Origin: Planctomycetota bacterium
GTDB lineage: Bacteria > Planctomycetota > MHYJ01 > JACQXL01 > JACRIJ01
Assembly (NCBI GenBank): GCA_016220095.1
Contig: JACRIJ010000099.1
Span: 1-32,867, forward strand
Direction: 5' to 3'
DNA length: 32,867 bases
The position numbers and the translations under genes were made by a program. Positions 1 to 7,600 of the stretch are shown one piece after another. The notes under the pieces are model-generated. The model was not told the DNA's origin and did no database searches. It saw only the letters and a program-made list of their open reading frames with translations. Each line of letters opens with the position of its first letter. Position 1 is the first letter of the stretch.

Positions 1-36
1 ATAGTAGTTATAATAGAAAAAACATATAGCGTATAA

Positions 37-169
37 TAGCCCAGCCATTTATGGCTGGGTTTGTATGTCAAAAGCCTGATACTTACGCCATTCATGGCGT
101 TATATTAAGGGCATGAATGCCCTTCATATTTCTCAGCCTTTCATAACCCAGCCATAAATGGCTGGGCTA
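37..169. repeat. Cluster of four short palindromes, outer pair inverted
   Basis: Four perfect palindromes with a 2-nt centre lie in 130 bp: 40-59 (arm CCCAGCCAT, centre TT), 85-100 (arm ACGCCAT), 107-124 (arm AAGGGCAT) and 147-166 (arm CCCAGCCAT, centre AA). The first and last, with their flanks (37-60 and 145-169), are reverse complements of each other, so the block can also fold as one large nested cruciform. This resembles REP/BIME organisation; no REP-associated transposase gene is in the window. Confidence 0.85.
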
Positions 170-225
170 CTAACGTCCTTTAATGCCACCTCTACTGAGG
201 CGATACTCTGTAACGAAGGTTTTTA

Positions 226-254
226 TTGACTTTTGGCAGTGGGTGTGTTATATT
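226..254 (+). promoter_or_regulatory. Sigma70-type promoter of the toxin-antitoxin pair
   Basis: TTGACT at 226-231 and TATATT at 249-254, separated by 17 nt. The -10 box lies 29 nt before the antitoxin ATG. The region between -10 and start is where an RHH antitoxin would be expected to bind for autoregulation, but no clear operator palindrome is seen there. Confidence 0.7.
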
Positions 255-282
255 GTATTACAGCTAATGGAGGATTTGTTAT

Positions 283-501
283 ATGAGAGAAACTATTACA
301 ATAAGCGTACCGAAATCAATCAAACAGAAGCTTGACAGTTTGACAAAAAAAGAACATCTTAACCGCAGTGATATAGTTCGTGAGGCGTTAAGGCAGTTCT
401 TTGTCAAACAGGAATTCCGCAGTCTAAGGCATATTATGGTTCCCAAGGCGGAGCAAGCGGGCATATATACGGATGAGGATGTCTTTCACAGGGTATCATG
501 A
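283..501 (+). CDS. Ribbon-helix-helix (CopG-type) antitoxin
   Basis: A 72-aa protein. Residues 4-11 (TITISVPK) form the N-terminal beta strand of a ribbon-helix-helix fold, followed by two helices with the typical NRSDIVREALRQFF pattern. The basic N-terminal half would dimerise and bind the promoter, and the C-terminal ~30 residues would cover the toxin active site (family knowledge). The ATG is preceded by GGAGG at 269-273. Its stop overlaps the next ATG (ATGA at 498-501), the usual translational coupling in type II toxin-antitoxin operons. Autoregulation through the 226-254 promoter is inferred. Confidence 0.88.
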   Translation: MRETITISVPKSIKQKLDSLTKKEHLNRSDIVREALRQFFVKQEFRSLRHIMVPKAEQAGIYTDEDVFHRVS

Positions 502-902
502 AGATTTTTTTTGACACTAATGTGCTTATAGCAGTTTTTATAACAAGAGGGGCGTCAAATGAACTTTTTGAGCACTGCATTTCAGAACATATTATATATA
601 TTTCCGAACAAGTGGTAAATGAATTCCGCACCAATCTTGCGGGGAAATTTCATTTTTCAGAGAATGAGATTAGCCATGCGGTGAAGTTTTTGCGGAAAAA
701 CGCGGTTATTGTCGTTCCGCTTCCGCTTTCAGGCAGGGTATCACGTGATCCTGATGATGACAATATTATTGCAGGAGCCGTGGCGGGGAAGGCAGATTGC
801 CTGATAACAGGAGATTGGGATATTCTGGCACTAAAGAGTTTTCAAGGCATTCCAATACTCAAACCGGCCGATTTCTGGAAATTCGAAAAAGAAAGAACAT
901 AA
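498..902 (+). CDS. PIN-domain toxin, VapC-like RNase
   Basis: A 134-aa PIN-domain protein of the 'putative toxin-antitoxin component, PIN family' type. Metal-binding acidic residues are visible at D6 (FFDTNVL), E42 (VNEFR), D84/D86-D88 (DPDDDNII) and D106 (TGDWD), the normal set for a Mg-dependent endoribonuclease. Length is normal for a complete domain. It is coupled to the upstream RHH antitoxin by a 4-nt overlap. The target RNA cannot be read from sequence. It probably stabilises the region or responds to stress, as for other RHH-PIN pairs (inference). Confidence 0.88.
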   Translation: MKIFFDTNVLIAVFITRGASNELFEHCISEHIIYISEQVVNEFRTNLAGKFHFSENEISHAVKFLRKNAVIVVPLPLSGRVSRDPDDDNIIAGAVAGKADCLITGDWDILALKSFQGIPILKPADFWKFEKERT

Positions 903-1012
903 CCACAAAGAATAGCAGGCGATGACTGGTGCTTGTGCAGGTCACTGTCTATTTAGACCCTGTAAGGGGCAAGGGCGCAGGGAGTGGCAAAACTTTTAAG
1001 GAAAATACAGAT

Positions 1013-1531
1013 ATGAATAAGGATTACATTTTTCAGTTGATGAAAGATCCCGTTGTTTATACGATACTGCAATTTCTGCTGAGCGTGTTGTGCGGCATTT
1101 TATTGGGCAGGCTGGTTTTATTCGTCAGGATACTGGTGCTCATGCTGGTTTTCCTTATACTTGCCGGCTTTTTGTATTTCTGGTACAAAGGCGCGATAAC
1201 AATTCCCGAAGGGTTATCCGCGTTAAAAGATCATGCCCAGACGGCAAGTCCGTACATGCAGGGGCTTATGAACAGTATTCCGAATTATGCCGGCGCCCTG
1301 TGGAATTACGTAACCGTGCATTTTTCCATCACGCACATCATAGGTTTTGTTATAGGGGTGTTGATAGTATTCCGCGGATTTATTGGCGCGTTATTCAAAA
1401 CGGCGCCGGCTGGGGCCGCGGGGCAGGAAGGGCAGTCCAGGTCGGGTATTTTGAAAACGCTGTTCGGCTTAATACTCGGAGTGATTGTTTTTGTATTGCT
1501 GTGGACGTTGATATACGCAATTAAGGGTTGA
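1013..1531 (+). CDS. Small multi-spanning membrane protein, unknown function
   Basis: I do not recognise this 172-aa protein. The ATG at 1013 is chosen over an in-frame start at 929 because AAGGA lies about 10 nt upstream and the extra N-terminus would be unlike a membrane protein. Hydrophobic stretches sit near residues 15-33, 35-57, 100-122 and 147-169, suggesting four membrane helices. An Ala/Gly/Ser-rich, weakly charged loop (about residues 125-143) precedes the last. The middle loop (58-97) is hydrophilic and probably extracytoplasmic. Flanking genes are unrelated (toxin upstream, convergent peptidase downstream), so context gives no function. Confidence 0.7.
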   Translation: MNKDYIFQLMKDPVVYTILQFLLSVLCGILLGRLVLFVRILVLMLVFLILAGFLYFWYKGAITIPEGLSALKDHAQTASPYMQGLMNSIPNYAGALWNYVTVHFSITHIIGFVIGVLIVFRGFIGALFKTAPAGAAGQEGQSRSGILKTLFGLILGVIVFVLLWTLIYAIKG

Positions 1532-2047
1532 ACTGTTTTGAGTAACACAACGACGACGATTTTTAACAGGGACTTTACGAGACTTTGACGAGACACGCAT
1601 ATGATTCCCTTATTGACGCTACGACTAACGGTACTTGTCACCCTATCATTAAATTCCCCAAGAAGCTCCATAGGAGCGCGCTGTTTATAGCAATTGACAA
1701 TAAAGCGCAAACAAGCTCCATCGGAGCGGCCTATTTGATATGTGATGATGAGGAATGCTGTGATTGCAGAATCGATAGATACATTCACTTTGGCTCAGCT
1801 ATTCACATGTATGAGCGGTTATACAGGACGACGGCGCGTACGAACGGATATTTGCATCGGATGCACAGGATAACGTACGATATATCATCGGTATTCGTGT
1901 TCATTCGTGGGCAATTAGCCGTTATTTGTTCTTCGTGCCTTCTCCCTTTTCCTTAGCATAACATCAATGTAAGGGATCCCGTAGGGAGTGGCAAAAAACG
2001 TTCGTAAACAATCTGTGTAATCTTGTAGTTTCCTTTTAGCGTTTGAT
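1532..2047. other. 516-nt gap with repeats, no convincing gene
   Basis: It contains the paired-hairpin repeat at 1662-1736, a TTCGTGTT/TTCGTGGG pair near 1897-1913, and a stretch at 1968-1998 resembling 961-993 (both end in a GTGGCAAAA word). A 123-aa open frame (1585-1956) runs straight through the repeat, lacks a ribosome-binding site and has no recognisable composition, so it is not called. No terminator with a U-tract is visible between the two convergent genes. Confidence 0.6.
1662..1736. repeat. Paired-hairpin dispersed repeat, copy 1
   Basis: About 75 bp with two small hairpins (GCTCC-ATA-GGAGC at 1665-1677 and a GCTCC/GGAGC pair at 1714-1726) separated by a spacer containing TGTTT..AGCAATT. 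Copy 2 at 4389-4463 matches at about four positions in five, including both hairpins and most of the spacer. The hairpins are conserved better than the later spacer, which suggests the structure is what is maintained. Confidence 0.85.
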
Positions 2048-3079
2048 TTAGAATTTATGCGCTTCCATCAGGAACGCCGTGAGCAGTTTTATTGACGCTT
2101 CTATATCGTCTTTATGCGCGGTCTCCACTGAGGAATGCACATATCTTGTGGGTATAGAGAGTGTCACTACCGGAATGCCTCCGCGGGAACGTTGCATGGC
2201 GCCTGAGTCGGTGCCGCCTCTGGGAAGGATTTCCATCTGGTATTTGATTTTTTTCTTTTTTGCCGTGTTTTTCATGAATTCCACGAGTCGCATGTGGGAA
2301 ATTGCAGCCGAGTCAAGCAGTTTTATGGCCGTTCCGCCGCCGAGGGTTGATATGTGGTCGTGTTCGCCTACGCCGGGCATATCGTTTGCGAGAGTAACGT
2401 CTAACGCGACGCCGAGATCGGGTTGAATCGCGAAGCTTGTGGTTTGCGCGCCGCGCAGGCCGACTTCTTCCTGCACCGAAGCCACCGCGTAAACGTCCAC
2501 ATCCGCCTTTTTTAACGCCTGGATGGTTTTCAACATAACGTATACGCCGACCCTGTCGTCAAATGCCTTACAGCATACGAATTTATTTTTATCGCCGAAT
2601 TCAATGAATTGCCTTTCTATGGTTACGGGATTGCCTATTTCAACAATCTTTTCCAGCGCCTTTTTCGGGATGCAGGTATCAATGAAAAGGTCTTTCAGTT
2701 GGAGGGTTTTGTTCCTTTCGGCGTCATCAAGGATATGGATGGGTTTGGAACCTATTATGCCGTGGAGTGGCTGTTTGCCGTGTATTATGACGCGTTGAGC
2801 GAGGAGCACGCGCGGGTCAAAACCGCCGACCGGAACGAAACGTATGAAACCGTTTTTATCTATATGGCTTACGATGAAACCGATTTCGTCCATGTGTGCG
2901 CATATCATTACCTTCTTCGGGTTCTTTGCCGCGGATTTTTTCACGCCTATGACACTGCCCATGGAATCTACGGTAACTTCATCCATGCATGTTTTCATCT
3001 CCGCAACGATTATTTCGCGCACTACGTCTTCCCTGCCGGAAGCGCCGGGGGCTTCGGTTAATTTCTTCAATAATTCCAT
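2048..3079 (-). CDS. M42-family metallo-aminopeptidase
   Basis: A 343-aa cytosolic di-metal peptidase of the M42 family (TET aminopeptidase/FrvX/'CelM' group), which normally forms dodecameric tetrahedral shells that trim peptides released by proteases. Metal and catalytic residues are all present: H62 (CAHMDEIG), D175 (FDDRVG), catalytic E204 and metal-binding E205 (QEEVG), D227 (ALDV) and H315 (YVHS). The GGTDSGAM and GIPVVTLSIPTRY segments are characteristic. The length is normal for the family. The ATG (3077-3079) is preceded by GGAGG (complement of 3088-3092), and a promoter lies at 3160-3187. Substrate preference (glutamyl, lysyl or leucyl) cannot be decided from sequence. Confidence 0.93.
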   Translation of the reverse strand: MELLKKLTEAPGASGREDVVREIIVAEMKTCMDEVTVDSMGSVIGVKKSAAKNPKKVMICAHMDEIGFIVSHIDKNGFIRFVPVGGFDPRVLLAQRVIIHGKQPLHGIIGSKPIHILDDAERNKTLQLKDLFIDTCIPKKALEKIVEIGNPVTIERQFIEFGDKNKFVCCKAFDDRVGVYVMLKTIQALKKADVDVYAVASVQEEVGLRGAQTTSFAIQPDLGVALDVTLANDMPGVGEHDHISTLGGGTAIKLLDSAAISHMRLVEFMKNTAKKKKIKYQMEILPRGGTDSGAMQRSRGGIPVVTLSIPTRYVHSSVETAHKDDIEASIKLLTAFLMEAHKF

Positions 3080-3116
3080 TTTTAATTCCTCCAGAAAAAT
3101 AACAATAATTGTTTTT

Positions 3117-3140
3117 CTTGACTTCGCGCCTTCGTGGCAA
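3117..3140. repeat. TTCGTGNC tandem repeat, two units
   Basis: Two 8-bp units (TTCGCGCC, TTCGTGGC; 3123-3138) in the 5' leader of the M42 gene, between its promoter and ribosome-binding site. The same unit recurs at 15697-15728, 19499-19522 and 30730-30753. Confidence 0.75.
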
Positions 3141-3159
3141 CGTATGTTCTTTTCGGAGA

Positions 3160-3187
3160 ATTATACCTTTTAATTTAAAATTGTCAA
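3160..3187 (-). promoter_or_regulatory. Sigma70-type promoter of the M42 peptidase gene
   Basis: On the minus strand TTGACA (complement of 3182-3187) and TATAAT (complement of 3160-3165) are separated by 16 nt, about 80 nt before the ATG. The leader between them and the gene carries a TTCGTGNC repeat. Confidence 0.75.
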
Positions 3188-3202
3188 AGAATAATTGCCA
3201 AC

Positions 3203-3332
3203 GACTGAAGAACTGAACGACTGAAAAACGGCCTGCTGGCCGTTGATGGCCGGACACTGGCTGCGGAAAACGGAGGAGGCTGAACAAGACTTCGTCCCGT
3301 TTCCCGGATCTCGGCTCCCGGATCTCGGATAT
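3203..3332. repeat. Repeat-rich divergent gap: ACTGAA units and CGGATCT units
   Basis: 3203-3228 holds three degenerate 8-9-bp units of the ACTGAACG type, also seen reverse-complemented at about 4504-4523. 3305-3332 holds four 7-bp units (CGGATCT, CGGCTCC, CGGATCT, CGGATAT). Between them a GGCC-rich stretch has a small inverted repeat (GGCC-TGCT-GGCC). The 3080-3428 gap otherwise contains only two divergent promoters. Confidence 0.7.
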
Positions 3333-3345
3333 GGCTTCGTTCGTC

Positions 3346-3374
3346 TTGCTTTTTCGGTTTTTTTGTGGTATAAT
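3346..3374 (+). promoter_or_regulatory. Sigma70-type promoter of the UPF0158 gene
   Basis: TTGCTT at 3346-3351 and a consensus TATAAT at 3369-3374, with a 17-nt spacer, 54 nt before the ATG at 3429. It lies immediately after the 7-bp CGGATCT repeat block. Confidence 0.65.
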
Positions 3375-3428
3375 AACTAATATGAGGCTTTACGAGTTTA
3401 AGGGGAATTTTTTTGGGGGAATACTGAA

Positions 3429-4346
3429 ATGGAAACCAGGAAGATTGAAGTAAATATTTCAGACATATTGAATTACGCGGAACTCCAGTCGCCGGAAGCC
3501 AATAATTACATTGACCTGAGGTCCGGCGAGGTTATAGTTATCTCGGATTATGATGTGGATAACGAGAAACTTCTTGATACGATAGAGGAGCATCCCGACA
3601 GGTACGAACTCATACCGCCGCTGACTTCATCCGAATCCTACGATTGGATGGATGAATTTATTTTGACGGTTAAAGATGATAAATTGAACAAGAAACTTGC
3701 GGAGGCCATACACAAGCCCCAGCCGTTCAGGCGGTTCAGGGAGATTATTGCCGGGAACCTTGACGAGGAAATGAGGTGGTTTGATTTTCATGACATGTCG
3801 CTTAAAAAAAAGATTCGCGATTGGCTCTTGCTTCTCGGGGTAGAGACAAAAGAGGAGCCTGTTGATGAAGACCGGTTATTGAGGCAGACGGAACACAAAA
3901 AACAGGCCATAGCAAAGGTCGTAAACAAATTTGCCAAACTTGCGGGAAGCCTGGACGGTGTCGTTGAAATCGCGCTCCACAGCCCGTCGGTTGAAAAAAA
4001 GACCGCTAAATACCTTGATTTTCTGGTGTTTATGGAAAATACGGATTGCATGCGTAAACTCGCGGAATGCTATTGCAAGGCAACCGGCGAGTATCTTAAT
4101 ATATCCGCCATGCTATTCACGGGCAAAAAGGAATTTCTCGGCCATATCTGCGTAAGAAAAGATTGCCCGGGCGGTTCAATAGATTGCAAGACACCCGGAT
4201 GCGGAAAGATTAAGCACGTCAGAAAATACCTTGATTTTGAATTTAATCCGTCTAAATGGCTGAAGTACGAACCGGAGATACTCTGGCTCGCGCCTAAACA
4301 CCAGTTCAGTATAAGCGGCCAATGGCACAGGCAAATGAGTCTGTGA
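3429..4346 (+). CDS. UPF0158 protein with nucleotidyltransferase-like Cys4 C-terminus
   Basis: A 305-aa protein with two parts. Residues 1-140 match UPF0158 (uncharacterised family): a YIDLRSGEVI strand, the ELIPP..SY.WMDEFI segment, PFRRFRE and a final RDWLL helix. Residues 160-290 look like a nucleotidyltransferase-fold domain (strand IALHS, then YLDFLVFME) in which the usual GS..(G/S) signature is replaced by HSPSVE and only one of the paired Asp residues (D197) remains, so catalysis is doubtful. A cluster of four cysteines (C241, C246, C253, C258) could bind a metal. GGGGGA about 9 nt upstream supports this start. It appears monocistronic. No function is established for UPF0158; a role as a nucleic-acid-binding or regulatory protein is a guess. 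Confidence 0.8.
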   Translation: METRKIEVNISDILNYAELQSPEANNYIDLRSGEVIVISDYDVDNEKLLDTIEEHPDRYELIPPLTSSESYDWMDEFILTVKDDKLNKKLAEAIHKPQPFRRFREIIAGNLDEEMRWFDFHDMSLKKKIRDWLLLLGVETKEEPVDEDRLLRQTEHKKQAIAKVVNKFAKLAGSLDGVVEIALHSPSVEKKTAKYLDFLVFMENTDCMRKLAECYCKATGEYLNISAMLFTGKKEFLGHICVRKDCPGGSIDCKTPGCGKIKHVRKYLDFEFNPSKWLKYEPEILWLAPKHQFSISGQWHRQMSL

Positions 4347-4560
4347 GTCAGGAGTCACGAACGAAGTCTGAAGAATGAAGGACGGGACGAAGCTCCGCAG
4401 GAGCGCGCTGTTTGTAGCAATTAACAGCTGAAGACAAACAAGCTCCATAGGAGCGGACTGTTTAGCATTCGTTTTTCTCTGTGTTCTCTGTGGCTATGTT
4501 AGTTGTTCAGTCGTTTAGTTCTTCCTGTCGTCAATCCGTTTAATCCATTATTGATTTTTA
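4347..4560. other. Repeat-filled gap before the exported operon
   Basis: From left to right: a GAAGAATGAAGGAC-type word at 4369-4383, the paired-hairpin repeat copy 2 (4389-4463), two 9-bp CTCTGTGTT/CTCTGTGGC units at 4477-4494, and an inverted TTCAGTCG/TTTAGTTC block at 4504-4523. No gene is supported here. Confidence 0.7.
4389..4463. repeat. Paired-hairpin dispersed repeat, copy 2
   Basis: Second copy of the element at 1662-1736, same orientation, with hairpins at 4392-4404 and 4441-4454. The spacer also has TGTTTGT (4409-4415) facing ACAAACA (4434-4440), which would extend the second hairpin into a longer stem-loop. Confidence 0.85.
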
Positions 4561-4589
4561 TTGACAATTGCCGGGACTTATTCTATAGT
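4561..4589 (+). promoter_or_regulatory. Sigma70-type promoter of the exported four-gene operon
   Basis: Consensus TTGACA at 4561-4566, 17-nt spacer, TATAGT at 4584-4589. A leader of about 50 nt leads to AAAGGA and the ATG at 4649. No internal promoter of this quality was seen before the three downstream genes, so this probably drives all four. Confidence 0.8.
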
Positions 4590-4648
4590 GGCTGTAGTAA
4601 GAAGGTGTATAGTAGTGATGTGTGCGAATTTGAAAGGAAAACTTGTTT

Positions 4649-7600
4649 ATGGCTAAAGCTTCCAACAGTAATCTGAAATTATTCCTTGCTCTTATCCTGT
4701 GCGCCTTCTTTGCGTCTATCATCGTCTGCGGCAGTTCCAGGGATGAAGAAGGTAAAATGAAAAATGAAGGCCGGACGCCGGCATCGGACTCCGGACTCAA
4801 GACTCCAGACTCAGGACTTAAATCGCTGTCACCGTTGGAAGATAATAAACCGCACTTCCTGAGCGAATTCCTCTCCGCCGTGTCCACGCCCGCCATTTCC
4901 ATAAAACAAGCCGATATGAATAACGATAACCTCAGCGATATCCTTCTCACTTTTTCAGATAATCAACTCCTCGCTCTTATTCAACAGTCTGACTCCATAA
5001 CCCCACAACCCCCAAACTCCTTAACCACTAAACCCTTAAACTCCGTATACTACCTATCCGCCTACGTTAAGACTTCGGCGGACAAGCCTACCAAGAATCC
5101 TATTACCGGTTTGAGTAAGACAGACGTTACTGCAGAAGATTCCGAGCCGGAATTTCCCGCCCCGGTTATTATAGCAACAGAGGTAATGGATGTGAATAAG
5201 GATGGCTATAATGATATCATCACGGCACTCGCAGGTACCCTGAATTCGCCTTTGCAGATACAATTGGGCTCTCAAACGGGCGAATTCACGGACGCTTCCA
5301 ACCTTCTTCCAAACCTTGACGCCACCGTGCTTACTAAACTAAAAGTAGTTGATGTGAATAATGATTCTTTTGAAGATATCATTCTTACCTCAATCGGCAG
5401 ATTAAATTATGAAGGGGATGAAATACTCGCGGAATTCTCGCCGCGTAATTACGTCTTATTGAATTCCGGTAACGGTGCGTTTTTAGATAGTACAGTGGAA
5501 CTTTTCAATGAGGGGTTTGCTTCTACGCGCGCGATTGACATACAGGTGCGGGATTTCGGCGTTGACGGCCTTAATGACGTGCTTCTAATTAAACCTGACG
5601 GTAACATGCTTTACACTTGGAGCGCGGAATCATCAACTATGCAATCCGCTGATGCCTCAAGTTTTACCAATATCCCGCCTTCACCGGTAAATAACCAGTC
5701 AATCCAACTTGACGCCAATGGCGATGGCATTAAGGATACGGTAGTCCTTCAGGACGGAGTTCCTGTTATTACGAAGAATGAAGAAGGAAAAATGAAAAAT
5801 GAAGGAACGTCCGCCGGACTCCAAGCCCCAGACTTAGGACTTCAGGCTCTGGGACTCCAGACTTCTTATGTTTCGCCATATCAGTATAAAATCACCGGCC
5901 CTTCCGGCCTGACCATTGCCGCTGTAAATCAGATTGGCGACGTGGTTTATCTTGAATTCAGTTCCCGCGTGCCCGCTTATGTCTGGGGAAACATACTCAT
6001 GACATTTGACCCGGCCAAACTGCAATGCGTCAGCATTGAAGAAAACCCGAATAATTTGTACGGATCCTGGGTATGGTGGGCCGTAGCAACGGGAATGCCG
6101 TACTATGGTGGCGGTGGCGCTTATTATTACTATGACGATACCGGCCTGGGGTCAGGCTGGGCAAAGACCTGGGCGCATATTGATCCGGGCTCAGGCCCGA
6201 CCGGTACTTATGATAACATTGCCGGCAAGATCCGTATTTACACCGACACATCATCCGGCTACAGTTACACATCGCCTTTAAGAATAGGGTTTCGGGTACT
6301 TCAGACTGGAAATGCGGATTTTACTGTGCAGTCAAACGACTACATGTCGTATGATTGGAATAATGTAGATGCCGGCACGACGTCAACGGTCAATATAACG
6401 GAATCCGGCCAAAGCGTATATAAAGAAGACGTGGCGAATAACGTCAGGATAAGCATCAGCGGACCGGTTACGGCAGAGATAGGACAGCCATACACAATAG
6501 ACACTTGGGGAGAAATCATCATGCCTTTCAGGCCTATCGGCACAAATGTATATTCGTGGGAATTGTATATAGACGGCGCGTTATACCAGAGAAGAGGCTT
6601 TACGTACGGCGAAGAGCATCGTAGAAGCTGGGAATTCACCGGCGCTACGGAAGGCGCGATAGTCTATAAATTCAGGTTCAGGGACGGTTCCAGGGTGCAT
6701 GGCGGCTACGGCTGGGTAGAGGTGGAGTTGACGGTAAACGTAGCCCCGCCCGGGCCGCATATAGATTCCATAAGTCCGCTGTCGGTCCTGCCGGGAGATA
6801 TCTTAACGATAACCGGTAACGGGTTTGATATCGACCCGCTTAAGAATACGGTTTATTTTACAACTGAAATTAGAACTACCGCACTTTTTCCGATAACTTC
6901 CAGTAAAACGTCAATGACAGTTCTTGCGCCGTTGAATATTGGCGCCGGTATTGCTTCCGTATGGGTTAGCACAGGTGATATAGACAGCAATGTCGTTAAC
7001 ATAACATTATTGACAGTTAACGACTTATATCAAGCCATAACGTCGGATTTAAATACTGCTATAGGCAATAATTCAGGCGAAATAAAAAAGCATCTGCAAA
7101 GCGCCGGGGATTTTATGAAGAAATCAGCGAAAGCCGGAATAGGCCTGGATAAACAGGTAGATTTCGTTTCTCAGGCATTGGCGCAGGTTATGAAGGCGGA
7201 AAAGGCGTGCGGTGATGTGGAATTGTTGGCATACAGTCTTATAAAATACAGGGCGGCATTATTAAACACTCAGTTGTTGACTGGTACGGCTTATGACATA
7301 GTAAAAGAAATGGTCAGGATGAAACATGTGCCCAATATGCTTGCCTATGATGCATTGTATGAAGCATTGGTATCAATAGACAACATATATGCCAAATTCA
7401 TGGCTGGCGATGCAAACGGGATGTTCCAGAAAATGAAAGACCTGATAAACAAGCTTGAAACTGCCGAAGGCCTTGGCGCAATGACATATCCGATACAAAA
7501 AGTAGTGGCACACGACACGGTAAGAATAATAGAAGCGGTACAGCATGAATTACAGGTTGTTTTTGATGAAGCGGGCCGGAACTACGCCAATCTCCCGGAT

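Noticed and set aside
1585..1956. 123-aa plus-strand open frame
   Set aside because: It runs through the paired-hairpin repeat, has no ribosome-binding site and shows no domain or plausible composition.
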